The notes under the pieces were generated by a model. That model had not been told where the DNA came from and searched no databases. It worked only from the letters and a program-made list of their open reading frames with translations. Source: Musa acuminata AAA Group (Eukaryota > Streptophyta > Magnoliopsida > Zingiberales > Musaceae). Taken from it: a stretch of DNA of 64,000 bases. The position numbers and the translations under genes were made by a program. Where the stretch lies: contig NC_088344.1 of NCBI RefSeq assembly GCF_036884655.1, positions 34,712,501 to 34,776,500 of the forward strand, given 5' to 3'. Of this stretch, positions 50,367 through 62,395 are shown piece after piece. How positions within the stretch are numbered: position 1 is the stretch's first letter; each line of letters begins with the position of its first letter.

Positions 50367-51961
50367 TTTGCTAAAGGCCTTTTTTTTTTATTACACTTTA
50401 GATGGGGGCACACCCCTTATTTTTGAGAGAGAGGTGAGCCTTAAGTTTTTAGGGTTAAAAAACTTTTCTATGATTTTCCTTATTTAGTTTCTTATGCTAA
50501 GAAACATACATATCTTTGAATTAAACTTTACCTACGACTGTCAAGCAATTTGGCGATGTCATTTGCCAAGGTAGAAGCAATAGCTTTATAAAAAAATACT
50601 ATACACCGACATGCATTTTTATTGGAAAACTAACTCATTCCTCACCCTCCACACGCATCAAAGAAGACATGTAGCAACAACAGTACTAGAGATAAACCCA
50701 TTTTTATCACCAATCTACTCGTGTTGTGTTATGATAGATATTCTTTCGATTGACGAGGCATCGGATGCGATACCACTTAGTGGAAGCCAAAACGGTGGAA
50801 AAGGGATATAGCATGGATGGTGATTCGACTGGTTAGACATATGATTTATTATATGGAGATATATGATTTATTACTCTTTCGCCTCCTTTTGTACACGAAT
50901 CGCCCAGAGTGAGTACACAAAGAATGTCCAGTCAACAGCAATCGCGTATAGTTATAATTAAGCACCGCACCGGGAAGAAGCCCATCAACTGTGTTTGCCG
51001 AAGAATGCGATGAGGCCGTCGTAGACGACCTGCTTGGCATTCACCCCCATCACGAAGTCCAGATGTGCGTACTCCTTCACCAGCTGAGCCACGAGCTCGT
51101 CGGCGTCATGGTTGCGGAGATCTTTCAACAGCAGCTGCACGTCCTTGACGTCCGACAGCATGTCACCGCCGCCGTAGCTGAGCAGCAGCGGCAGGTGGTG
51201 TGGAATGTTGGGCATGTGGTACTCGGGTGGGCTGCTCTGCCCATACGCAACCATGTTGGCCATACTGCTCCCGTAGTCGTATTTTGTTATCACTCCACTT
51301 CTGATCGCTGTGAGTGCTCAAAGAAAGTTTTACATACTCTTTTGTGAGAAAGAAATCTAAGTAGCTCAAGTATATGAATGATATTTTGGATTTGTATCAG
51401 ACTGACTGACTCTGTAAAAAATGGACGAGTGTCCTCACGGATGTCGGCTGGAGTTCATACTTCAAGTACATGTCAACAGTGGAGTAATTGAGGCAGCAGT
51501 TTGGCCCTACATCCAAAGTGAGTGTGTGTGCGTGTGTTTGTGAGTGCAGAATAAGGAAGGAAAAGCCATTACACATATGTAAATTAATTGAAAGACTACA
51601 ATAATAAACACATATATGATTAAAGTCAAATCAAACATATGTTGCGGGCGGAATATTATCAGCGGAATAATTTGTGCGTACCTGTGAATGATGCCATAAG
51701 GTCGTAGCAGTTCACCCCCGGCATAGCGCAGACGAACTCCAAATAATTGGTTCCGACTGCCCTGCTTATCCATTAGGGAAGACAGTTGAATTAGAAGGAA
51801 GAGCTTTAACGATAACATCACTCAATGTATGGTCGGTCGGTCATGTTGATAAGGCCTCTGATGCTTTTGTCAGCACATTTTCTTTTGACAACAACAAGAG
51901 GGATGTGTTAGTTTACGTACCCTTTAGGATCAAATTCTCCCACTCCAAGTGCTCCCAACAT
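50367..51961. repeat. Recent segmental duplication, unit 1 (partner 62396-64000)
   Basis: From CTAAAGGCCTTTTTTT at about 50370 to the end of lipase exon 6 at 51961 the sequence matches 62396-64000 with only scattered differences. Over the exons the offset is a constant 12039 bp. The match still holds at the window end, so the true length is unknown. Confidence 0.93.
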
Positions 51962-53183
51962 CTGCAAGAAAAAGCAAGAAAGCTATGACACAACTCTGAA
52001 CGTAGGTAAATTAGAAGAAGATACTGTGATGTAGCTTCCTCCCCCCCCTTGATGACAGAAAAATTCAAAGAGTGTTGTGAACTCGTTCTTACTTCTCCTG
52101 AGAATGCGCTGCCTGCAGCTCTTCCGATTGGAGTTGTCATGTAAGTCAGATAGGCCACCGGAGTCAAAAGGGCAGCTGACTTGATCTTATCCACCAGCTT
52201 CCCCTCGGAGAATGCTGATAGAGCTGTCAGAGTTCCCTGTAGCATCATCCAACGTCAGTCAGTTGTTGTAGTTGTAGTGGTGGCAGTAAGTAGCAGAACA
52301 TACATGCAAAGTAATTCAAAGTGGAAGGAAGAATGACATGTTTGGCATTAAAGTACGAAAAGTCTCCTACCATGGAGTGACCAACATAGTGCAGCTTCCG
52401 CCCAGTTTTCCGGAATACAAAACCCACAGTGGCAGGCAAATCAAAGCTGGCCAACTCATCCCATGACCACGCCCAATAAGCCTGCGAGACAACAACAGGA
52501 TGATGAACCTGCTCAAGACTTCATAATCAGCATTGTAGAGAAGATGACCAACCGGGTTTGATGTATCGAGAGACTCATGGCGACGGCTCCACCTGGTGCC
52601 CCTGCCGTGTGTGATCCAGACATCGAATCCGTTGTCTGCAAGTACGAAAGCCAGTGATTGTTGAGGTGGATTCAGAAGCCATGTCATCCCGTCCTGCCAT
52701 CATTCATCCATCATGCGTCAATAATCAGAAGAAGAATGACGAAGACGACAACGTACTGTACGTACATGCATGCATGGCAACACATGCAGATTGCTCGAGG
52801 AAACGTACCATGAGGACTCCATGTTGGAGCAGCACAGGCTGCCTCTTCCCCGCGCTGCCGCCTCCTCTTCCTTGTGGGATCCTGTGCATGGTCAGTATGT
52901 ACCCATCTTGCGTCTTCACCTGCAAGGGACGCAACGCAGCAAGCTTCAACCACTCATGCCATGCCCGCATCAATCATCCATCCATCCACATTTATCTGCA
53001 CTCGGCTACCTCATATTCTTGGCACTCGTAACCCTGAGGGCTCACCACGGCGGTGCACACGCCGTCATCCGGAGGCTCGAGGCTCTGCAGCAGCTGCCGT
53101 CGTCCGTGAGCTCCGGCCAGCTCGCAATGGAAGCCCATGGAGAGGACGAAGGTGATGACGAGAAGCCAGCAACGGAATCCCAT
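50985..53183 (-). CDS. Acid lipase A (triacylglycerol lipase 2-like), 9 exons, complete
   Basis: A plant member of the lysosomal/gastric acid lipase family (abhydro_lipase plus alpha/beta hydrolase), likely secreted or vacuolar. Exons are 53183-53010, 52919-52809, 52693-52553, 52481-52371, 52236-52093, 51961-51921, 51761-51682, 51506-51411 and 51307-50985, giving 406 residues. Residues 1-25 form a signal peptide. Family motifs are [44 protein letters not shown] and [13 protein letters not shown]. The nucleophile is Ser178 in GHSMG (exon 4/5 junction). Asp348 in SYGGGD and His381 in YAHLDF complete the triad. Relatives usually have GHSLG. The last acceptor (CACAG|CGATCAG) was chosen because it gives [14 protein letters not shown] in frame. 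No break is seen. It is one of three tandem copies. Confidence 0.95.
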
Positions 53184-53293
53184 GTTGGAGGTAAGCCAAG
53201 GATGAGATCACCTACTTCACCAAGGATTGGCCTTGTTATAGTGAGGAGGGTGAGGAGGAAGTCGGTGAAGGATGATACCTCGTTCATGGCCTT

Positions 53294-53299
53294 CTTATA
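53294..53299 (-). promoter_or_regulatory. Putative TATA box of lipase A
   Basis: TATAAG on the minus strand, 111 bp upstream of the start codon. The same hexamer is at the same distance before lipase B. An ATG seven bases inside it (53287) is likely upstream of the transcript start. Confidence 0.6.
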
Positions 53300-53529
53300 G
53301 GGCGGAGGAGGAGGAAGGAGATGGAGAGGGTGATCTGTGCAGGCAGTTGAAGGGTGGTGATGCGTGATCTTCGCTACTTGTTACTGACATTGTTATGGCC
53401 TTTCACAACTGCATGTAACTGTACAAAAGTTGAAAAATAGATTGTTGTTGTGTGCAATACAAGAAGTCGAACTAAATTTAAACTCTTCACCTCTCATCTA
53501 AATGACACCGTTTAAAAAGGCCCGCATAG

Positions 53530-54235
53530 TTTATGAATTGAGTTAATTATTATGAAGATAATAATTCACTCAGTCAGAAGAAGTTTTGACATGTATGATT
53601 CACGGCCAACTTGATATTCGGCCTAGAGGGTCACACACATATGGTAAGTGTTGCAATGAGTAGAGGTTCGGATATGAGATATCCGTCGGAGCCTATATTT
53701 TATTGGATATCTAATAATCCCATGAATTATTGGATTCTGGATAAGATCCAATAAGAGCCTATGAAAGATTATTGAATAGAGATCTAATAATCTAAGAGGC
53801 TTGGATAGTCGGATGGAGATCCAATACCTAATAAGACAGGATCCATTAGGGTTAAGTTGACAGAGGACTTCTATAAATAGGAGGGAACTAGTGGTTTATG
53901 AGCTTGAACCTTTTTAGTTGCCTCTCTTATTCTCCTCCCCTTCTCCTCATCAGAGCAGGCCTGGAGTTTATAGGAGCATCGTCGTAACCCTACTTTGTGG
54001 ATCACTGCTAGAAAGGAGGTTGCTTGACCTCCTTCACTCTTCCTAAAGATCTATAGGAATTTAGGGATATACGATCTCTCTAGGTAACATAATCTTTCGT
54101 ATACGTAGTTTTCGGTTTTTGCGTATCAATCTTCGCACGACGACGAACACATATTTGAAAATTTGAAGATTTTATTTTTTTGTTCTTTCGCTGTATATGT
54201 GATGTCGCCCTCAGATTTCCTTACGGTCAGTTCCC
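53530..54235 (+). mobile_element. LTR-like repeat family, truncated copy 2
   Basis: This is the reverse-oriented partial relative of 41480-42729 and 59739-61300. It begins inside the repeat and ends near GATGTCGCCCTCAGATTTCC. It carries a CTATAAATAGGAGG box at about 53871-53884, which is what suggests the LTR transcription direction. It lies between lipase A and the right arm of the inverted duplication. Confidence 0.75.
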
Positions 54236-54315
54236 TATAAATACATATATTCTTGTAAAGAATAAAAAAAATATTTGAAAGTGAATTTTAATAAAACAAC
54301 TACTTTGTTTTTTTA

Positions 54316-55052
54316 AAACAAAGAACATAAATGTCAATTTATTTATTTTAATCATATATTATTATAGTATCATAAGAATACTTTTCACAAAGTTAAATTA
54401 TATTATTCCATGAGATTTTTAATGAGGTTTCAAACCTTTAAATTGCACATAAAAATATTATCGATATAAGATAAGAATTATTTGACTATGAGAAAGGAAG
54501 CATTCGTTTAGAATCTTAGAAGACTAAAGGTCGATAAATAAAGAATATATCAAAAAACAGCAAAAGATTTGCTTAGTTTAGTATTTTTTATTAACATCTT
54601 CGAAAGAAAATTAAAATTTTCATTATCGTATTAAAATTACTAAGGTATTCTAAAGTGTTTAAATTTCACAATCATTGTCGACTCTGTGGCCCAATGGATA
54701 AGGCGCTGGTCTACGGAACCAGAGATTCTGGGTTCGATCCCCAGCAGAGTCGTATGAAATCAATTTTATTATCTTAATTTTTTTTAGTGAAAATACATCT
54801 ATTTTTGGATTAAATTAAATATATTTTTTATTTAAATAAAAGCTGGCTTCTTACCTGGCCATATAGATTCATGGTGTGGCAGCACCATGATTTGAGATGT
54901 GCAAGCAGGCCTTTCAAGGACTTCGCAGCTGCTGAGCCATCTTTGCTTGCCATAGGCCGTAGGGTTTGAAAGATCTCAATGCAGCAAATTATGAGAGATA
55001 ATGGACATCATCACTTGAGCTTCTTGTATACACACAGCAGCTACCAACCAAC
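54316..55052. repeat. Inverted duplication, right arm (with tRNA-Arg)
   Basis: Reverse-complement partner of 48245-48787. The tRNA copies are identical while the flanks show many substitutions and indels, including extra sequence about 54420-54540. Confidence 0.9.
54680..54752 (+). tRNA. tRNA-Arg (anticodon ACG), second copy
   Basis: 73 bases, identical to the minus-strand gene at 48532-48604: same acceptor stem, CTACGGA anticodon loop and GGTTCGATCC T arm. A T-rich stretch follows about 25 bases downstream. Confidence 0.97.
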
Positions 55053-55149
55053 CATTCCATGCTAGTCAATCATTAGAAGTTTTTTTTCGATCCTTTTTTT
55101 TTTCTATCGTTTTGGCATTATAATGAGGATCGATGTATCATAGGAGCAC

Positions 55150-55930
55150 TATCCTGTAGACGCTTCGAATGAGTGATCTAACAAGGATGCTCAGATCTCC
55201 ATCGATAACACTTTTGTCTTTGCCTAACAAGGATGTCCACCCCAACGATAGTAGATGACTTCTCGATCCTACCAATATAGACTTCTAAAGATAACTTGAC
55301 ATATGTCAGAGGGCACCACCTTGTATGACACCTTGTCGATCTATTTGTTGGCGATCATAATTTTGAATGTGCACTATTGATTTATGCTCATTTCTATGTC
55401 TTTGTAGATCCAATCCAATGGATATGGCTTTAGATAAGGAATGATCTTGAGTCCAATTTTTTACGATTAACATACCAAGATTAAATTCTTTTGGATTTTA
55501 ATGTTAATGATCGCATTGATGATCTCTTGCTTCACTTGAATCTTGAGAGTGAATAATTATTCTCAAACTTTTGGATCAAAGGTTCGATTCAAATCTATAA
55601 CACTTGGTCTATCCATAAGTGATAGACTCGGTTTCTAAGTGTGAAACGGGTGCTAGTTTGGTTTGATCTTCTTCTATGGTAGCAGTTGCCTTGTATCGAT
55701 TCTGATTATTCTTCTTCCACTTCTTCATGAAGAGTTTAGGATGATCCTTCTAATATTTCTCTCATGTATGACCTATAATCATATAGTGAACACAAAACAA
55801 ATACATTAAAATAAGTATCAAAATTGATCTATCAATTAGTTTAATTCATTAGCACTGATCGCAGGTGGGTATGTTGATGTGAAACACAATACGAAAGGGT
55901 CGACTCCTTGCTGCAATGTTTCGCTTAGCA
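55150..55930 (-). pseudogene. Ty3/gypsy gag-protease region remnant
   Basis: On the minus strand, about 55730-55690 gives KDHPKLFMKKWKKNNQN, and further left a piece like KVVPSDICQVIFRSLYW with DREVIYYRW, as found in the protease-RT linker of some plant gypsy elements. Several stops interrupt the frame. The order (gag right, protease left) fits a minus-strand element. It lies on the 3' side of lipase B. Confidence 0.65.
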
Positions 55931-56496
55931 GTGTATTATTTGCAATGTTTCTTGCTTGGGACTATCGTAACCAGCTTTCGTGGTGGCTACCCATATTTGG
56001 TTTCTTATTATAAGAAACTTATCTTCGAAATAAACCTTGCGTATAACAATCAAGCAATTTGGCCATTTTATTTGCCAAGGTAGAGGCAATAGCTTTATAA
56101 AAAAAATAATATACACCAAAATACATTTTTATTGAAAAACAAACTCATTCCTCACCCTCCACATGCATCAAAGAAGACATGTAGCAACAACAGCACTATA
56201 GATCAACCCAGATTTATCACCAATCTACTTGTGTTATGATAGATACTGTTTCGATTGACGACGACTCATCGGATGTGATGCCACTTAGTAGAAGCTGAAA
56301 CGGTGGAAAAGGGATATAGCATGGATGCCGATTCGATCGGTTAAACATATGATTTATTATACGAAGATATATGATTTATTTTTCTTTCACCTCCCTTCGT
56401 ACATGAATCTCCCGCAGAGTGAGTACACAAAGAATGTCAAGTCGGCAGCAATCGCGTATAGTTATAATTTTAAGCACTGCAGCGTGAAGAAGCCCA

Positions 56497-58634
56497 TCAA
56501 CTGTGTTTGTCGAAGAATGCGATGAGGCCGTCGTAGACGACCTGCTTGGCATTCACCCCCATCACGAAGTCCAGATGTGCGTACTCCTTCACCAGCCGAG
56601 CCACGAGCTTGTCGGCGGCGTCATGGTTGCTGAGATCATTCAACAGCTGCTGCACGTCCTTCACGTCCGACAGCATGTCCCCGCCGCCGTAGCAGAGCAG
56701 CAGCGGCAGGTGGTGTGGAATGTTGGACAAATGGTACTCGGGTGGGCTGCTCTGCCCATACGCAGCCATGTTGGCCGTACTGCTCCCGTGGTCGTATTTT
56801 GTTATCACTCCACGTCTGAATGCTGGGAGTACTCAAAGACAAGTATACATACACTCTCTTGTGAGGAAGAAATCTAAGTAGCTAAGGTATACATAATATT
56901 TTAGATTTGTATCAGACTGACTGACTCTGTGAAAAATGGACGAGTGTCCTCACGGATGTAGGCTGGAGTTCATACTTCAAGTACTTGTCAACAGTGGAGT
57001 CATTGAGGCAGCAGTTTGGCCCTACATCCAAAGTGAGTGTGTGGGTGTGTGTTGCAGAATAAGGAAGGAAAAGCCAATACACATATATGTAAATTAATTG
57101 AAGACTACAATAATAAATACATATATGATTAAATTCAAACCAAACTTATGTTGCCGGCGGAATATTATCACCGGAATAATTTGTACGTACCTGTTAATGA
57201 TGCCATAAGGTCGTAGCAGTTCACCCCCGGCATAGCGCAGACCGACTCCAAAAACTTGGTTCCGACTGCCCTGCTTATCCATATTAGGGAACACACTTGA
57301 ATTAGAAGAGCACATTTTCTTTTGACAACAAGAGGGATATGTTAGTTTATGTACCCTTTAGGATCAAATTCTGCCACTCCAAGCGCTCCCAACATCTGCA
57401 AGAAAAAAAACAAGAAAGCTATGACACAGCTCTGGACGTCGGAAAATTAAAAAGGAAGATAATGAATGATGTAGCTCCCTTGATGAGAAAAATCAATCGA
57501 GTGTCGTGAACTCGTTCTTACTTCTCCTGCGAATGCGCTGGCTGCAGCTCTTCCGATCGTAGTTGTCATGGAAGTCAGATAGGCCACCGGAGTCAAAAGG
57601 GCAGCTGACTTGATCTTATCCACCAGCTTCCCCTCGGAGAATGCTGATAGAGCTGTCAGAGTTCCCTGTAGCATCATCCAACGTCTGTCAGTTGTTGTAG
57701 TTGTAGTGGTGGCAGTAAGTAGCAGAACATACATACGAAGTAATTCAAAGTGGAAGGAAGAATGACATGTTTGGCCATTAAAGTACGTAAAGTCTCCTAC
57801 CATGGAGTGACCAACATAGTGCAGCTTCTGCCCAGTTTTCCGGAATACGAAACCCACAGTAGCAGGCAAATCATAGCTGGCCAACTCATCCCATGACCAC
57901 GCCCAATAAGCCTACCCGACAACAAAAGGATGATGCTCAATCATACCAACAACCTGCTCAATACTTCATAATCAGCAACGTAGAGAAGATGACCAACCGT
58001 GTCTGATGTTTCGAGAGACTCATGGCGACGGCTCCACCTGGTGCCCCTGCCGTGTGTAATCCATACATCGAATCCGTTGTCTGCAAGTACGAAAGGCAGC
58101 GATTGTTGAGGTGGATTCAGTAGCCATGTCAACCCGTCCTGCCATCATTCATCGATCGTCAATCATCATCATCATCATCATCAGAATGACGAAGAAGACA
58201 ACGTACCCTGCATGCATGCATGCATGGCAACACATTCAGATTGCTTAAGGGAACGTACCGAGAGGACTCCATGTTGGAGCAGCACCGGCTGCCTCTTGCC
58301 CGCGCTGCCGCCTCCTCTTCCTTGTGGGATCCTGTGCATGGTCAGTATGTACCCGTCTTGCGTCTTCACCTGCAAGAGACGCAACAAGCTTCAACCACTC
58401 ATGCCATGCCCGCATAAATCATCAATCCATCCACGTTTATCTGCACTCCGCTACCTCATATTCTCGGCACTCGTAACCCTGAGGGCTCACCACGGCGGTG
58501 CACACCCCATCATCCGCCGCCTCGAGGCTTTGCACCAGCTGCCGTCTTCCGTGAGCTCCAGCCAGCTCGCCCTGGAAGCCCATGGAGAGGACGAAGAAGA
58601 TGACGAGACGCCAGTTAAAGCAACGGAATCCCAT
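56497..58634 (-). CDS. Acid lipase B (triacylglycerol lipase 2-like), 9 exons, complete
   Basis: A tandem paralogue of lipase A with identical exon structure: 58634-58455, 58369-58259, 58138-57998, 57911-57801, 57665-57522, 57395-57355, 57270-57191, 57021-56926 and 56822-56497, giving 409 residues. The signal peptide region is two codons longer. GHSMG, CYGGGD and YAHLDF supply Ser, Asp and His. It differs from A at scattered residues: the exon 2 end is VLS instead of VLM, FLES replaces YLEF, and the last exon has one extra residue (HDAADKL). Introns have diverged further, so B is an older duplicate than the A/C pair. All splice sites that I checked are GT-AG; the exon 4 acceptor is GGTAG. Substrate specificity cannot be read from the sequence. 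Confidence 0.95.
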
Positions 58635-58744
58635 GTTGAAGGTAAGCGAAAGGTGAGATCACCTCCTTCACCAAGGATTGGTCTTCTTACGGGGAGAAGG
58701 ATGAGGAGGAAGTGGATGATGGATGAGACCTCGTTCATGGCCTT

Positions 58745-58750
58745 CTTATA
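58745..58750 (-). promoter_or_regulatory. Putative TATA box of lipase B
   Basis: TATAAG on the minus strand 111 bp before the start codon, the same spacing as lipase A. The conserved CCGCCCTATAAGAAGGCC context is shared. Confidence 0.6.
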
Positions 58751-59185
58751 GGGCGGAGGAGGAGGAGGAAGGAAATGGCGAGGATGATCTGTGCAGGCAG
58801 TTGAAGGGTGGTGATATGTGATTCTCGCTACGTGTTAACAGCTCTCAAAAACTGGCATTTAATCCACCCAAATCTTATTCTATCAACACTTTAAGACATA
58901 AAAAGTCATATAATTTTCATATTCCGTTGGTCTAATTTTGTTGTTGTTGTTGTTGTTAATGGTTTGTTGTTGTGACCTTTTTTCACAACTACATGTAACT
59001 CCACAAAAATTGAAAATTAGATTGCCGTTGTGTGAAATAAAAAATATTGAGATAAATTTAAACTCTTCACCTCTACAGTATATGATGCATTACATATTCC
59101 ACCAAGCATATCTCTTAATGGTGATTTACTAGTAGAACTATGCACTACCCTATTGAAAGCAAACTAATAGTATGGTAAGCTTTCG
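58751..59185. other. Lipase B upstream flank
   Basis: Sequence related to the lipase A upstream region (about 53300-53500) continues to TTTAAACTCTTCACCTCT near 59072 and then diverges. A TTG trinucleotide run lies at about 58938-58956. No gene is seen. Confidence 0.6.
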
Positions 59186-59189
59186 TCTC

Positions 59190-59640
59190 ATTTCTTTAGG
59201 TGTCAAAGTTGTATCCTCGAAGGCGATGAACCATAGTGTGGTTTACTACCTCGGTTTGGCCATAAGCTTATGGATGGAAGGCTGTGCTCCCCTTCAATTT
59301 AGTATCTATAGTGGTCCAAAGTGAACTCCAAAAGTTGCTCAAGAAATGCCCGTCATGATCTAACACGATTGAACTTGAAAGGTCAAAGTGTGTCCACATG
59401 TGTTAGAAGAATAATCGAGCTACTCCTCTGATTATTGTCTTCTTGTAAGGCATAAGCCCCACCATCTTTGAAAACCTATCGATCGCCACAAATAGATAGT
59501 TGTGTCACCGTTTTATCATAGGTAGACCTCTTAAGAAGTCCATAGATATGCTCTCCCATGATCATGATGGAATGGATAATGGAGTATACAACCCCGATTT
59601 TCGTTTGGTTGGTTTTGAAGTGCTACAAAGGATGCATCCT
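59190..59640 (-). pseudogene. Ty3/gypsy integrase core remnant
   Basis: On the minus strand the translation resembles gypsy integrase: an RFSKM-type start, then HDGHFLSNFWSSLWTT, IDTKLKGSTAFHP, a stop, and AYGQTEVVNHTM. The usual family text is D-R-D-x-x-F...F-W...L...S-T-A-x-H-P-Q-T-D-G-Q-T-E-V-V-N. The first Asp position and the G-Q-T-E glutamate region are visible but the frame is interrupted. It is separated from gag-like sequence at 61320-62210 by an LTR-like insertion. Confidence 0.78.
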
Positions 59641-59738
59641 CACATGAATTGAGCCAAGTCCTGCTACATCTAGGGCTAATAAACATATCATTACAAGTTC
59701 TCCAAGGTTTTGCTCATGCTAAAGTTTCCTACGACTTT

Positions 59739-61300
59739 TGTGTAGGAAAATCTAGAGGCGACATCACATGTGCAGCGGAAGAACATAAAACAAAAATACT
59801 CAAATTTCTCATAAATTATGTTTGTCATCGTGCGAAGATTAGTATACAAAATTTACAAAACTAATAAGTACGTATATGAAAGATTGTGTCACCTAGGGAG
59901 ATTGTATATCCCTGAATCTCTACAGATCTATAGGAGTAGGTGAAAGAGGTCAAGTATTCTCCTCTCTAGCGGTGGATCACATAATAGAGCTACGACGATC
60001 CTCCTCGAATCTCCAAGCCTACTATTTGAGGAGGAGAAGGGGAGAGGAGAATAGGAAGTGACAACCAAGAGAAGCTCTAGCATATGAACCTTTGGTTTCC
60101 TCCTATTTATAGAGTCCCATGTTAACTTAACCCTATTGGATCTCCATCCAACTATCCAAGCCTCGTAGATTAGTGGATCTCTATCGAATAATCTCTCATT
60201 TAATCTTATTGGATCTCATTCATAGGATCCAATAATTCAGTGGCTTATTGGATATCCAATAAGATAGGGGCTCCGACGGATATCTTATATCCGAACCTCT
60301 ACTCATCGCAATGCCTACCATATGTATGTGACCCTCTAAGCCCAATATCAAGCTAGTCATGAATTATACTGGTTAGAACTCCTTCTTGTTTGGTAAATTA
60401 TTATCTCAATAATAATTTACTCCACTCATCGACTACGAACGTACTAGGCCACTATGCCGTAGTCCCCAAACGATACAAGGGAATCCAATCCATTGGACTT
60501 GTCTATCCTCAGTTACCCTATACTTATAGTCCCTCATCCGTCTAATATCTCAAAGACTATATACCAAGCATGGTACTATCAAGCCCATATAGTTTTTACT
60601 CGAGTCTCACTCTAATCAGATTCTCCCGAAAAACTCTCTCTCAATTCGAATGACCATAGCGAGGGATTTGTCTGAGCAAAAATACATGGGATATTCTTTT
60701 TATGACATCGAGGGCAGATGATCCTCTATCGACATTCAATAGCCCTCGTAAGATTGGCTACCACCCCCGATGATTGGTTGTGCTAGATCTGGAACATCTA
60801 GACCTATAAGTCCGATATCTAATGTGTCTCAAATCTAAGAACCAAATACACCATTGGGACTACAGAATCACTGTTTGATAATAAAGCATCATCAGCCATC
60901 CAACATTCCGTAAGTAGATCAATTAGTGAACTTATTCTTCAAATGAGCACATTATTGTACCCCTAGTATCCCTACATGAGCAACTATGAGACTAGTTGCA
61001 TCTATCATATGGACGAGTATACAACACACTAGTCAGCACACTAGTCTATCCGGTTATCTCGATGTCCCTCTCGAGTAACCTATGACTAGGATTATTTAGG
61101 ATCTGTGTTTAAAGGTGAATTGATCTCATTATCGTGATCACAATCCGATTCATATTGCACAGATCCCTGGACATCACAATATATTCATGCATATATGCAA
61201 CAAGCAATATAAAGTGATAAAAAATTAAAATATAATATATAAAAAAAGAAAGCGTATCATGTCATACGTGTCATCACTCACATAATTGGCTTGTAGGGCA
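59739..61300 (-). mobile_element. LTR-like repeat family, copy 3
   Basis: A 1562-bp relative of 41480-42729 with TG...CA ends (TGTGTAGGAAAATC...TTGTAGGGCA). It is longer because of about 240 bp of extra sequence around 60765-61000. No target duplication was found. It appears to lie inside an older gypsy element whose integrase is on its left and gag on its right. Confidence 0.75.
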
Positions 61301-61319
61301 CTAGCAATCTTGTGTCCAA

Positions 61320-62210
61320 GTCTCTACATTGAGTTATCGAGATGAAATTCTTTTGGAATTCAATGCCAATGATCGCATTTATAATCTCCTATTTCACTTG
61401 GATCTTGAGAGTGAGTACTTCTCAAACTTTTGATTTGAGGCTTGTATTTGAGTCTATAACCTTTTGTTCGAGTGCGAAACAGGTGGTAGTTCAGTTTGAT
61501 CATCTCTTACGATAGTGATCGCTTTACATCAATTTTGATTATTTTTCTTTCACTTATTCATTAAGAGTTTGGAAAGATCCTTTTAGTACTTCTCCCATGT
61601 ATGACCTATAATCTTTCAGTGCTCACAAACAAATTGTGTCTAGACAACACATCGATACTCTCGATAGGTAGAATTTGTGAAGTAGGTAGTCAGCATTGTG
61701 GACTTCTCACAATAGTTATATGAAGCTTTGGGAAGGAGCTTTGGGTTGCGGGAACATGAGGAAGAAGTGGTTATCGAGGGAAATTTTGAGTGCCACTACT
61801 TTTTGTCAAAACTCAGTAGTGTATTCTTGCAAGGATTGATCCCTTTCTTAGTATATGCAGAGTCACCTCCTTCATCATTTTTTGTGATGCCCCATAGGGT
61901 AAAATTCTTCTCGTATGAATCTTTTGAATTATGTTCATGACATATCTTCATCGTTATTGTTTCAAAGATAGGATTTCAACCATGTGAACAGGTTTGGTCA
62001 ACACGAGTCACTCAAGCATCACCCTATCCTCACTGCCATAGTCATATAAATTAAAATAAGTATCAAATTGATCTATCCATTAGTCTAATACATTAGCACT
62101 GATCAAGCCTTCATAGGAGGGAATGTTAATGTGAAACTCAATTTGAAAGGATCGACTCCTTGTTGCAATGTTTCGCTCAGCAATGTATTGTTTGTAATTA
62201 TACGTCTCGG
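61320..62210 (-). pseudogene. Ty3/gypsy gag remnant 3' of lipase C
   Basis: Related to both 55360-55930 and the 49.3-50.2 kb tandem block. Shared text includes TCATGTATGACCTATAATC (one mismatch between copies), CTTCTCACAATAG.TATATGAAGC and AGGATTTCAACCATG.GAAC. It carries many stops on the minus strand. Confidence 0.6.
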
Positions 62211-62395
62211 ATGGAGACGACTCTCTCTCTCCCTTAATGTGATGTTCTTTCCTCATTCAATATTCATTGTTGGGTTATTTTAGGCTTGCATCCAGCCTAT
62301 GACGTCTTCATCTATTAGGCTAGTATTGTCATCTAGGTAGTAAGGTCGAGCAACGTTGCTATGTTATGGACCGCCATCTTGTTAGTGTTTTTTCC

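Noticed and set aside
50611..50811. 66-codon plus-strand frame conserved at 62648-62848
   Set aside because: A and C were duplicated recently, so conservation is trivial. The matching region at lipase B has a 5-bp deletion and a stop, so there is no sign of protein constraint.
53042..53287. 81-codon minus-strand frame overlapping the lipase A start, also present at lipase B
   Set aside because: Its ATG lies only about 7 bases inside the putative TATA box, so it is probably upstream of the transcript. Its conservation is explained by overlap with the true exon 1.
52653..53300. Plus-strand open frames over lipase A (and the equivalent over lipase B at 58212-58751)
   Set aside because: They are antisense shadows of lipase exons and exist in both copies because the exons are conserved.
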